From Clostridia bacterium (GTDB lineage: Bacteria; Bacillota_A; Clostridia; Oscillospirales; CAG-272), in NCBI GenBank assembly GCA_017452945.1, contig JAFTLD010000099.1:1-12057 (forward strand): a stretch of DNA of 12,057 bases, read 5' to 3'. Positions 1 to 7,169 of the stretch are shown piece by piece; position 1 is the stretch's first letter; every line of letters starts with the position of its first letter. The translations under genes were made by a program, and so were the position numbers. The notes under the pieces were generated by a model that was given only the letters and a program-made list of their open reading frames with translations, ran no database searches and was not told where the DNA came from.

Positions 1-1467
1 CAGGCTTTGCGCGTCGGTGTGTGCTGTGTAGATCAGAGCGTCCACGTGACCGTTTTCCAGCACCTTATAGTAGGCATACACGTAGGATGCTGCCTGAATC
101 TCTGCGCTTTCACCGGGAGCGACCTCAAAATCGCTGATGATGGTGTGACGGCGCTCTTGGTTGAAGTAATGATCAGGGTCAGCGATCCAGCCAAAATCCG
201 AGAAGTGCGCAGGGGAGAGCTTGAGCGCGTTGGCGTTATCGTCAGACCAGGTGGGGTCTGAGCTTTTGTAGCTGTAAGCAGAAATGGCGGTACACCAATC
301 AAAATTACCGCTGTATATAGCCTCAAGATTGAACTGATCCAGGAAATAATTGGTGGTCCAGTCGGTCTTGGAGGAAAGGGCGTTGGCATCTGCCAGATTA
401 TTGCTGACCGATACGTAAACGCGGCCGTTTGCATAATGAGATTTGAGCGTGGAGTGCGCCAGACGAACAAGCGCGTGGTAACGGCCTACGTATTGGGCAA
501 ATTCTACCGAGCCCGCGTTGTTATTCTGCGTGGATTCGTTGACGCTGCGGCCAATGATCAAAGCACCGCAAAAGCCGTACGTACCTGCGGGATCGGTGTA
601 GCGCGCGGTGATGAAATCAAGAAAGCCTGCCATAAGCGAGGCACTTTGATCGTCATCCATCCAGATGGCGTAGGTGCGGCCGGATTTGGCGGCAGCCCCT
701 TCCGCATACAGGCAGGAAACAAGGCTGTTGGCCTTTGCGGGATCGGTGTGCATGCGCAAACGGAAGTAAACGATGCTGCCCTGTGCGGTAGCCTCGATCA
801 CCTGCTTGTCCAAGGACTCCAACACACCGCGGTCCAGATAATAGGTCTGACCGTCGTATACGTAAGAGATCGCCTTATCGGAGTATCCGTCCAGGATCAG
901 CACCGAGGGGTCAAGCTCCACTACGGTGTGCGCCACGCCAAGGTAAGCGGCATCCGAGGAGATGGATACGTGCAGTCCCTTGATCGAAGCGGATGTGGGA
1001 AATTCAGCGGTGTTTTCTGCCAGATCCGATACGTTGGATACGTATACGGGCGAGGTCAGCAGCACGTAAGAATTCAGTGTTTTATTATACATAGCCACGG
1101 CAAAGGCGCAATGCAGGCGGGAATGTGCCTGCAGGTTGCCCTCATCATAAACGTCCACCGTGAATTTGGGCGAGGTGGACATTTTGCACTCAGCCACGGG
1201 CTGCTTGCCGGAGAGGTCATCGGCAGTGTCGCCCGGCTCCATTGCCATCAGATATAGCCTTTGGGTATAGATTCCCGAATTTTGGAAGGCTTCCAGATCA
1301 GCCTCGGTCAGAACAGCCTTGACCGAGATTTCGGTGCCTTTTTTGTTGACAGTCACGTCGGTAACAACGCTTTCGGTAATCTCGTCCTTATCACCGCAAG
1401 CGACCAGCACGCCAATGCTCAGAATGAGAGTCAGCGCAAGGCAGAGTACAGACAATAATTTTTTCAT
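1..1467 (-). CDS. DUF5722-like secreted lipoprotein, 3' end beyond window
   Basis: Reading leftwards from the ATG at 1467, the frame is open for 489 codons and leaves the window with no stop, so the C-terminus is missing. The start has a GGAGG site 5 nt upstream. Residues 1-24 form a lipoprotein signal peptide: MKK, a hydrophobic core, then lipobox L-V-A-C with C24 as the lipidated cysteine, followed by an acidic linker. The protein should be anchored on the outer face of the membrane. Residues about 35-150 look like a beta-rich N-terminal domain. Residues about 161-489 match my memory of DUF5722, a putative TIM-barrel glycoside-hydrolase-like family: KGLHVS then LGVAH (161-179), YDGQTYYLDRG (204-214), a GRSVNES segment (306-312), NGRVYVSVS (347-355), FLDQFN (375-380) and VDALIYT (475-481). 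The family assignment is from memory and no search was run. Substrate is unknown. It follows alr by 30 nt and is probably cotranscribed with it. Confidence 0.8.
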   Translation of the reverse strand, partial: MKKLLSVLCLALTLILSIGVLVACGDKDEITESVVTDVTVNKKGTEISVKAVLTEADLEAFQNSGIYTQRLYLMAMEPGDTADDLSGKQPVAECKMSTSPKFTVDVYDEGNLQAHSRLHCAFAVAMYNKTLNSYVLLTSPVYVSNVSDLAENTAEFPTSASIKGLHVSISSDAAYLGVAHTVVELDPSVLILDGYSDKAISYVYDGQTYYLDRGVLESLDKQVIEATAQGSIVYFRLRMHTDPAKANSLVSCLYAEGAAAKSGRTYAIWMDDDQSASLMAGFLDFITARYTDPAGTYGFCGALIIGRSVNESTQNNNAGSVEFAQYVGRYHALVRLAHSTLKSHYANGRVYVSVSNNLADANALSSKTDWTTNYFLDQFNLEAIYSGNFDWCTAISAYSYKSSDPTWSDDNANALKLSPAHFSDFGWIADPDHYFNQERRHTIISDFEVAPGESAEIQAASYVYAYYKVLENGHVDALIYTAHTDAQSL

Positions 1468-1497
1468 AACGTCCTCCATAATCGGATTTTTTGAATT

Positions 1498-2715
1498 CTA
1501 TGGATGATAAATTCTGGGAACGCGAGCGGTTACCAGACAGGGTATCTCGTAAGCAATTGTGTTTGCATGCTTAGCAAGTGAAGATAGAGATTGCACGTCG
1601 TTGCCGAACAGCGTGACCGTGTCACCCGGAGTACAAGGCAGATCAGTCACGTCGATCATACAAAGATCCATGCAGATCCTACCCACCATCGGGGCGGTGA
1701 AATCGCCTTGCGCCGTGTGCACCGTAACGGTGGTATCGGCATAGGCGCGCAGCCATCCGTCCGCATAGCCTGCGGAGAGCGTGGCAATGGTGCGGTCATG
1801 ATCCGCACGGTAAAGTGCTCCGTAGCCGATCGGCTCACCCGCGGCAACCTTATGGGTCTGAATGATCCTGGTCTGCAACTGCATCACGGGGCGCAGCCGC
1901 TCGGCAGGAAAAAGATTGCACCGCGGATCTCTGTCGACCTCGGGCGGAATGGGGGGAGTTACACCGAATAAAAGCGCACCGACGCGCACACCGTCGAGAT
2001 AGGTTTCGGGATAACGCATGCAGCCCGGGCTGTTGCAGGCATGGCACGCGGGGGGACATTTCCCCTTTTGCTCAAGCCCCTGCTTGATGGCCAGAAAGCG
2101 TTGCCATTGCTCGGTGCAGAAGTTGCCGCAATCGGCATCGGAGAGATGGGTGAAAAGGCCGCGGACGTCAAAGGCGTCGCACGTATCCGTCAGCGTACAG
2201 ATATCCTCCACGGTTTGCGCTGCCTCTTCGGGCGAGAAGGCGGGATAGCCGATGCGGTGCATGCCGGTATCTACCTTGACGTGCACCGGGATTTTGACGC
2301 CCGCTGCCTTGGCAGCTGCATGCAGATCCCGCGCATATTCGGGGGAAAATACGGTTTGTACCAGCTTGTATTCATCCAACAGCGAGGCATATGCGGGGTT
2401 AGTATAGCCGAGAATGAGAATTTCGGCCTGATCCCCTTGCGTCTCGGAAAGCGCTTGTCGGATAGCGATCCCTTCTTCGGCACACGCCACGGCAAAATGG
2501 CGGCAGCCGCAGTCAAAGAGCGCACGGGCGCAGGCTTCAATGCCGTGTCCGTATGCGTCCGCCTTGATCACGGCAATCGCGGGGGTATTGGGATTATGTG
2601 CGTGAATGTAATCACGGGAAACGATGTAGTTATTGACCAGTGCGTCAAGGTCGATATGAGCCCACACGCGGCGATTGTCGACGGATGCGGGCGAAATTTG
2701 ATTTATATGCTTCAC
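1498..2715 (-). CDS. alr: Alanine racemase
   Basis: PLP-dependent interconversion of L- and D-alanine in the cytoplasm, which supplies D-alanine for peptidoglycan. The protein has 405 residues, near the usual 370-390 plus a short N-terminal extension. Residues AVIKADAYGHG (48-58) carry the PLP-binding lysine K51. KVDTGMHRIG (147-156) and the DGVRVGALLFG block (241-251) are family motifs, and the IGYGALY motif (296-302) holds Y298, which I assign as the second catalytic base from the other subunit. GYADG (316-320) and GRICMD (345-350) are also typical. Translation begins at a GTG (2713-2715) with AGGAGG 8 nt upstream; no better start is visible. The gene has its own promoter and follows the ftsH terminator. 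It is unusually rich in cysteine, with four Cys at 220-232 beside the conserved CNSPG segment. There is no membrane domain, which argues against a VanT-type racemase. Confidence 0.96.
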   Translation of the reverse strand: MKHINQISPASVDNRRVWAHIDLDALVNNYIVSRDYIHAHNPNTPAIAVIKADAYGHGIEACARALFDCGCRHFAVACAEEGIAIRQALSETQGDQAEILILGYTNPAYASLLDEYKLVQTVFSPEYARDLHAAAKAAGVKIPVHVKVDTGMHRIGYPAFSPEEAAQTVEDICTLTDTCDAFDVRGLFTHLSDADCGNFCTEQWQRFLAIKQGLEQKGKCPPACHACNSPGCMRYPETYLDGVRVGALLFGVTPPIPPEVDRDPRCNLFPAERLRPVMQLQTRIIQTHKVAAGEPIGYGALYRADHDRTIATLSAGYADGWLRAYADTTVTVHTAQGDFTAPMVGRICMDLCMIDVTDLPCTPGDTVTLFGNDVQSLSSLAKHANTIAYEIPCLVTARVPRIYHP

Positions 2716-2723
2716 AGAGTATG

Positions 2724-2729
2724 CCTCCT
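2724..2729 (-). promoter_or_regulatory. Ribosome binding site of alr (decides GTG start)
   Basis: On the minus strand this reads AGGAGG, a full match to the anti-Shine-Dalgarno core, 8 nt before the GTG at 2715. There is no ATG in a suitable position, so this site supports the GTG as the true start. Confidence 0.85.
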
Positions 2730-2745
2730 GTAAGTTTCTGTTTTT

Positions 2746-2774
2746 AGTATATCACAACAAGACAAATATTGCAA
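2746..2774 (-). promoter_or_regulatory. Sigma-A-type promoter of alr
   Basis: On the minus strand the -35 is TTGCAA (2769-2774) and the -10 is TATACT (2746-2751), separated by exactly 17 nt. The -10 is preceded by TG and one base, which makes an extended -10. Transcription would begin near 2739, giving a leader of about 24 nt that contains the AGGAGG site. This is the only promoter-like sequence I found that matches the consensus this well, and its position explains why alr is expressed separately from the ftsH cluster. No operator or riboswitch fits in so short a leader. Confidence 0.8.
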
Positions 2775-2857
2775 CATGTCCAAGGGAAGATTTTTGGAAA
2801 TTTTTGCGTGGGATGTTATGGGAATGTGATATTACCGCGCTGCGGAAACGGTAGTAA

Positions 2858-2940
2858 GTCATCCTCGGGCAAGTCCCCACTCCCAAGATCCTTCACTTCG
2901 CTCAAGGATGACGGGGAGTGGAGCGCTGCGAAGGATCTTG
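2858..2940. repeat. Intergenic palindromic repeat element with crossing inverted repeats
   Basis: Three inverted-repeat pairs interleave here: GTCATCCT (2858-2865) with AGGATGAC (2905-2912), CCACTCC (2877-2883) with GGAGTGG (2915-2921), and CAAGATCCTTC (2884-2894) with GAAGGATCTTG (2930-2940, 11 perfect pairs). All three cross one another, so they cannot form together as simple nested stems. A local hairpin, ATCCTT with AAGGAT (2888-2893 and 2904-2909), is a further alternative. Read on the minus strand, 2884-2912 gives GTCATCC, then GAGCGAAG, then GAAGGATCTTG. I recall this kind of sequence recurring between genes in many bacterial genomes. The outer plus-strand halves look like a second copy, split by 55 nt. 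It may be a REP- or MITE-like element. Copy number cannot be judged from this window. Confidence 0.6.
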
Positions 2941-2964
2941 CACGGGCACGAAAAATCAGCCGCG

Positions 2965-3001
2965 AAAAATACCCCCAAGGAATTTTTACGTTCCTTGGGG
3001 G
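2965..3001 (-). terminator. Intrinsic terminator of the ftsH transcription unit
   Basis: An 11-bp perfect stem, CCCCCAAGGAA (2972-2982) with TTCCTTGGGGG (2991-3001), encloses an 8-nt loop. On the minus strand it is followed directly by TATTTTT (rc of 2965-2971), the U-tract expected of a Rho-independent terminator. It lies about 70 nt after the ftsH stop. The plus-strand side has only a weak T-tract, so termination is directed leftward, consistent with ending the seven-gene unit. Confidence 0.88.
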
Positions 3002-3072
3002 TTCTCTACATGATTATATTCGGATGGTTGACGACTTATACCCGAAAGGATTTGTCGTGATCCTACCTGTAA

Positions 3073-5160
3073 TCAATCCTTTTTGTTATCGTCCTCGGAT
3101 TGCGCATAGGGGAAGGGATTGTCGGAACTGTCACCGGACTGTGCGTAGGGGAAGGGGTTTTCGTTTGCCTTCTCCTCAGCCTCACGACGCGCACGCTCCT
3201 GCTCGGCCTGCTCCTTTTGCTCGTTGGCCTCGCGGCTCTTGCGCTTCTTTTCTTCAAGCATCTGCTCAAGCTCTGCAACCGTGGGATAACCTTCCATTGC
3301 AGCCTTGAACTGGTCGCCGTCCATGTTTTCGTGATCGAGGAGGTACTGCGCAATGAATTCCAGCTTATCCATATGCAAGGTCAGAATGTCCAGCGCACGC
3401 TTGTACTGCGCGTCCATGATCTGTCTGGTTTCTCTGTCAATGGCAGCAGCCGTTTCTTCGGAGTAGTCCTTGCCGGAGGAGAAATCTCTGCCAAGGAAGA
3501 CCGAGTCGGAGTGGCCTGTGCCGTACAGTACGGTACCCAGCGCCTCGGACATACCGTAACGGGTGATCATGCTGCGAATGGTGGAGGTTGCGTGCTGAAT
3601 GTCGCTGGAAGCACCGGTCGAGATATCCTCCAGCACCAGCTGCTCTGCAGCTCTGCCGCCAAGCGCGACTGCAACGTCGTCCAGCATCTGGCCCTTGGTT
3701 TTGCCCATTCTGTCCTCGGTGGGAGGCGTGAGCGTCACACCGCCTGCCGAGCCTGCGGGGATGATGGTGATATAGGATACGGGGTTGGCCTTGGGGCAGA
3801 AGTAGGAAACGACTGCGTGGCCTGCCTCGTGATATGCGCAAAGCTTGTTGTCCTCGGGGGTACGCAGGTGGCTCTTTTTCTGCGGGCCGAGCACGACCTT
3901 GAGATAAGCCTCGTCAATGTCCTCCATACCGATCAGGGACTTGTTCTTACGTGCGGCCAGCAGCGCTGCTTCATTGAGCAGGTTTGCAAGGTCAGCACCG
4001 GTAAAGCCGGGGGTATGCTTGGAGATCTGTGCGAAATCGACCGAATCCTCCATCGGCTTGCCCTTGGCATGCACGCGCAGAATTTCTTCTCTGCCCTTCA
4101 TGTCGGGGTAGTTGACCGTGATCTGACGGTCAAAACGGCCGGGACGCAGCAAGGCGGGGTCAAGGATGTCGGGGCGGTTGGTGGCCGCGATGACGATGAT
4201 GCCCTCGTGAGAGCCAAAGCCGTCCATTTCCACCAGCAGCTGGTTGAGCGTTTGCTCACGCTCGTCGTGACCGCCGCCAAGACCTGCACCTCTGTGACGG
4301 CCGACAGCGTCGATTTCGTCGATAAAGATGATGGATGCGGGGGCTTTACGTGCGTTTTCGAAAAGGTCACGCACACGCGAAGCACCGACACCGACGTACA
4401 TTTCCACAAAGTCCGAGCCGGAGATCGAGAAGAAGGGAACGCCCGCCTCGCCCGCAACAGCCTTGGCAAGCAGAGTCTTACCCGTACCGGGAGGGCCCAT
4501 GAGCAAAACGCCATGGGGAATCTTTGCGCCGAGTCGGGAGAATTTACCGGGAGCCTTGAGGTATTCCACGATCTCCTGCAGCTCCATCTTTTCCTCGTCC
4601 GCACCTGCCACGTCCTTGAAGCGAACCTTGTTCTTGTCGTCGGGCATGGGCGTTTTCACGCGCGCCTTGCCGAAGTTATTGATTTTGTTGCCCTCACTGC
4701 TTGCGCGCTTCATCGCGACGAAATAGAACACGATAAAGACCACGATGATCAAGAGGAAGGGAAGGTAGGAAACCCAAGCGGGCAGAACCACCACTGCCTC
4801 GTTGATGACCTCCTCGATCAGGCCCTCTTCCGAGAGTCTTACGATGGTGTCACCCAGATCGCGCTGGAAGTATTCCATGTCCGCGATCTCGTAGCGATAG
4901 GTCTTACCGTCGTATTGGGTATAGGTCAGAGTCTTGTTGCGGAAGCTGATCACGCAGCTCTGCACACCGCCCTGATCGTATTTGCCATCCCCGTCGCTGT
5001 CGATGGGGGCATTGCCAAAATCGGCAAGCACCTGGCTGTAATCGGTTACGTCGGTGATCTCCTGCTTATTCCCGTTTCCGTTGAACAGCATGACCACAAC
5101 CACTGCGATCAGGGCAACGAAAACAACGTAAAAAAGGATCACCTTTAAGTTATTCTTCAT
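3073..5160 (-). CDS. ftsH: ATP-dependent zinc metalloprotease FtsH
   Basis: Membrane-bound AAA+ protease that unfolds and degrades membrane and soluble proteins, acting as a hexamer. It has 695 residues, slightly longer than the usual 600-650. TM1 spans about 7-26 and TM2 about 130-150, with an extracytoplasmic domain between them. The AAA module shows Walker A GPPGTGKT (222-229), pore motif [10 protein letters not shown] (251-260), Walker B IIFIDEID (277-284) and the second region of homology, [20 protein letters not shown] (326-345). The protease domain has HEAGH (444-448) with zinc ligands H444 and H448, and D520 in GASSD as the probable third ligand. The ATG has GGAGG 6 nt upstream, and the gene follows hpt by 24 nt. 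Two oddities stand out: a DxDxDGxxD loop (54-62) in the extracytoplasmic domain, and a charged helix (about 632-667) followed by a tandem NPFPYAQS tail. Confidence 0.98.
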   Translation of the reverse strand: MKNNLKVILFYVVFVALIAVVVVMLFNGNGNKQEITDVTDYSQVLADFGNAPIDSDGDGKYDQGGVQSCVISFRNKTLTYTQYDGKTYRYEIADMEYFQRDLGDTIVRLSEEGLIEEVINEAVVVLPAWVSYLPFLLIIVVFIVFYFVAMKRASSEGNKINNFGKARVKTPMPDDKNKVRFKDVAGADEEKMELQEIVEYLKAPGKFSRLGAKIPHGVLLMGPPGTGKTLLAKAVAGEAGVPFFSISGSDFVEMYVGVGASRVRDLFENARKAPASIIFIDEIDAVGRHRGAGLGGGHDEREQTLNQLLVEMDGFGSHEGIIVIAATNRPDILDPALLRPGRFDRQITVNYPDMKGREEILRVHAKGKPMEDSVDFAQISKHTPGFTGADLANLLNEAALLAARKNKSLIGMEDIDEAYLKVVLGPQKKSHLRTPEDNKLCAYHEAGHAVVSYFCPKANPVSYITIIPAGSAGGVTLTPPTEDRMGKTKGQMLDDVAVALGGRAAEQLVLEDISTGASSDIQHATSTIRSMITRYGMSEALGTVLYGTGHSDSVFLGRDFSSGKDYSEETAAAIDRETRQIMDAQYKRALDILTLHMDKLEFIAQYLLDHENMDGDQFKAAMEGYPTVAELEQMLEEKKRKSREANEQKEQAEQERARREAEEKANENPFPYAQSGDSSDNPFPYAQSEDDNKKD

Positions 5161-5184
5161 TCAAAACCTCCGTTGGAAAGCCGA

Positions 5185-5733
5185 TTATAAGTAGATCTCC
5201 GGCTTCAAAACACCCACAAAGGGCAGATTTCTGTATTTTTCATCGTAGTCCAAACCAAAGCCTACGACAAATTCGTTGGGGATGACCGTGCCGCAGTAGT
5301 CGGGCACAAAATCGACCTCGCGGCGCTCGGGCTTGTCAAGCAGAGTGCAGGTTTTGACGCTTCCTGCAAGTCTGTTGGAGAACAGCTGCGTCAGTCTTTG
5401 CAGCGTTCTGCCGCTGTCCACAATGTCCTCAATAATCAAAAGGTCGCAATCGGGCAGATCCTCTCGCAAAAGATCGGTGTGGATGCGGATCTCTCCCGAG
5501 CTCTTGGTACCTGCGCCGTACGAGGAGACCTTCATCACCTCGATCTCAAGCGGCAGAGTCACGCGCTTCATCAGCTCGGTAGCAAAGGGGATAGATCCCT
5601 TGAGAATGACCACGAACACAAGCTTGCGCTCGGAGTCCTTGTAATCGTTTGTGATCTGTTGTGCAAGGTCGTCGATGATGGAACTGAGCTTTTGCTCGTC
5701 GATCAGGATTTTCTCAATATCATTCTTTATCAT
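5185..5733 (-). CDS. hpt: Hypoxanthine phosphoribosyltransferase
   Basis: Purine salvage in the cytoplasm: transfers the phosphoribosyl group of PRPP to hypoxanthine or guanine to give IMP or GMP. The 182-residue protein matches the family's usual size of about 180. It shows VILKGS (42-47), the PRPP-binding loop IEDIVDSGRT (101-110), LLDKPERR (131-138) with the purine-contacting lysine K134, and the C-terminal VGFGLDYDEKYRNLP block (157-171). I chose the ATG at 5733, because AAAAGGGG lies 6 nt upstream. An in-frame TTG at 5754 would add seven residues but would overlap the tilS stop and lacks a comparable site. The gene lies 17 nt after tilS and 24 nt before ftsH, the tilS-hpt-ftsH order known from Bacillus subtilis. 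Confidence 0.96.
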   Translation of the reverse strand: MIKNDIEKILIDEQKLSSIIDDLAQQITNDYKDSERKLVFVVILKGSIPFATELMKRVTLPLEIEVMKVSSYGAGTKSSGEIRIHTDLLREDLPDCDLLIIEDIVDSGRTLQRLTQLFSNRLAGSVKTCTLLDKPERREVDFVPDYCGTVIPNEFVVGFGLDYDEKYRNLPFVGVLKPEIYL

Positions 5734-5739
5734 GGTATG

Positions 5740-5747
5740 CCCCTTTT
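5740..5747 (-). promoter_or_regulatory. Ribosome binding site deciding the hpt start
   Basis: On the minus strand this reads AAAAGGGG, 6 nt before the ATG at 5733. It lies inside the N-terminal extension that the upstream TTG (5754) would create, so it favours the shorter, 182-residue protein. Confidence 0.7.
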
Positions 5748-5750
5748 CAT

Positions 5751-7169
5751 TCAAGTATCAAAATGATTTTGTAAGCAGATGTGCACGTTCAGGGATTTTT
5801 CCGCTGCTTTGACTTCAGCACCGTCGCGTATGCAAATGCCCGGTACGGCAAGCACGCCGTCCTCGTCGCATAGCAAGGGAAGTCTTGGCCGCAGGGCAAG
5901 CGGTACACCGGCCCGGCCGTACAGCTTGCGGATCTTTTTGTGCATGCCGCCGTGGAGAATAACGTCCCCTTGGCGGATCGGGCGCAAAAAAACCTGTCCT
6001 TTTATTGTATCAAATCTTACTTGCAGTTCTGTATATAAATTGTTAACATTTGTGTCAATTCGCGTGTCCGTTTTTTGATTTTCGGGGAAAGTCGCCCATA
6101 TTGCCACCCCTGCTTCTGCAATTTCGGTAAAACCTTGCTGCAATGGCAGCAGATAGGCGGGGGGAGATGAACGCTTTTGATCCTGTGTCATGCGTAAGGC
6201 ATGACGGTCTGTCACTGCGGCAATACTGCCGGGAAGGCTGATACTGCCGTGTGTGTTTTGGCAAATCTGTGCATAGATCGCATCCAGATGCACGGCCTCC
6301 GCCATATGCTGCTCTTGGCCGCATTCCTTGGCGTAATCCCCGTAAAGACGCATGATCAGGCGTTTGCCGATGGCAGCGGGCTGCGTGCGCAAAAGCGCGA
6401 TGGGTAAGGTATGTGCCGCAGCGTGCTCACAATACAGCGCGTTTGCAATGCCGTCCAACGCCTCGCAATCCTCATTTGCCGCACGGCAAAGCCTTGCGGC
6501 TGCGTGCTGCGGATGGGGAAATAAGATCTCCAGCTCGGGGATGACGCGGTTGCGGATGCGGTTTCGCGCATAGTCGTCGCAGGAGTTGGTCGCATCGGTC
6601 ACGTAAGAGAGGTGCATTTGTCCGCATGCGTCCAAGATCTCTTGCTTGGTCAGATGCAAAAGCGGTCGGAACAGGCAGAGGTTATCGTCCACGTCCGTTC
6701 CGGGCAGCGGCGCATAGGCGGGAATGCCGCGCAAGCCTTGCGTGCCCGTACCGCGGCAGAGGCGGAAGAGCAGAGTTTCTAAGTTGTCGTCGGCGTGGTG
6801 TGCCGTGGCAAGCAGGGGAATATGATGCTTGCGCATCAGGCGTGCAAAGTGGCGGTACCGCGCGTGCCTTGCGGCCTCCTCAAGGCTCTGCCCCGTCTTT
6901 TTTGCCAGAGCGGGGACGTTGACCTTGACGGCAAACAGAGGAATTTTCAGCTGTCTGCAGGTCTTTCTGCAAAAATCCAGGTCTGCATCGGCTTCTGCGC
7001 CGCGAATGCCGTGATGCACGTGTACTGCGTAAAGCGCACTGCCGCACTGCTTGGCCTGCTTGTGTAAAAGGTGCAGTAAAAGCATGGAATCCGCACCGCC
7101 CGAAAAGGCAACGAGAACGGGAGTGTCCTTTTGGTATGTGTCGGGCAGGCTCAGGGTGAATTTATCCAT
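5751..7169 (-). CDS. tilS: tRNA(Ile)-lysidine synthase
   Basis: ATP-dependent ligation of lysine to C34 of the CAU-anticodon tRNA-Ile, which makes it read AUA instead of AUG. The 472-residue protein has the PP-loop SGGADS (23-28) in an N-type ATP pyrophosphatase fold, HVHHGIRG (50-57), EEAARHARY (97-105), the TAHHADDNLETLLFRL block (122-137) with RGTGTQGLRGIP after it, and RNRIRN (202-207). The C-terminal region (about 395-455), with RPIRQGD, KKIRKLYGRAGVPL and VPGI, fits the TilS C-terminal substrate-binding domain, so this is a full-length version. The ATG at 7169 lies inside the end of dnaB with an 8-nt overlap, which suggests translational coupling; the upstream site (CAGGG) is weak. Confidence 0.96.
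   Translation of the reverse strand: MDKFTLSLPDTYQKDTPVLVAFSGGADSMLLLHLLHKQAKQCGSALYAVHVHHGIRGAEADADLDFCRKTCRQLKIPLFAVKVNVPALAKKTGQSLEEAARHARYRHFARLMRKHHIPLLATAHHADDNLETLLFRLCRGTGTQGLRGIPAYAPLPGTDVDDNLCLFRPLLHLTKQEILDACGQMHLSYVTDATNSCDDYARNRIRNRVIPELEILFPHPQHAAARLCRAANEDCEALDGIANALYCEHAAAHTLPIALLRTQPAAIGKRLIMRLYGDYAKECGQEQHMAEAVHLDAIYAQICQNTHGSISLPGSIAAVTDRHALRMTQDQKRSSPPAYLLPLQQGFTEIAEAGVAIWATFPENQKTDTRIDTNVNNLYTELQVRFDTIKGQVFLRPIRQGDVILHGGMHKKIRKLYGRAGVPLALRPRLPLLCDEDGVLAVPGICIRDGAEVKAAEKSLNVHICLQNHFDT

Larger units (their letters stand above)
2716..3072. other. Intergenic region between ftsH and alr
   Basis: This 357-nt gap is the only stretch over 300 nt without a gene. From the ftsH side it contains about 70 nt with nothing I recognise, the ftsH terminator (2965-3001), a palindrome-rich repeat element (2858-2940), about 50 nt of undistinguished sequence, two T-runs spaced 10 nt apart (2791-2795 and 2801-2805, A-tracts on the minus strand) and the alr promoter and ribosome binding site. 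An open frame on the plus strand covers part of it, but it runs through the terminator and on into antisense of ftsH, and it has no family motif. Confidence 0.8.

Noticed and set aside
436..1257. Open frame of 273 codons on the plus strand opposite the lipoprotein
   Set aside because: The minus-strand frame has a signal peptide, lipobox, ribosome binding site and family-like motifs; this frame has none.
3002..3072. Possible second hairpin just after the ftsH stop
   Set aside because: Only 5-bp stems with long loops can be drawn and there is no T-tract; the strong terminator at 2965-3001 is sufficient.
2769..3308. Plus-strand open frame across the intergenic region
   Set aside because: It runs through the repeat element and the terminator and then into antisense of ftsH. 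There is no family signal.
3100..5148. Open frame of 682 codons on the plus strand opposite ftsH
   Set aside because: It mirrors ftsH, which is certain from its motifs. The translation is rich in His, Val and Cys with no recognisable domain, as expected of an antisense frame in GC-biased codons.
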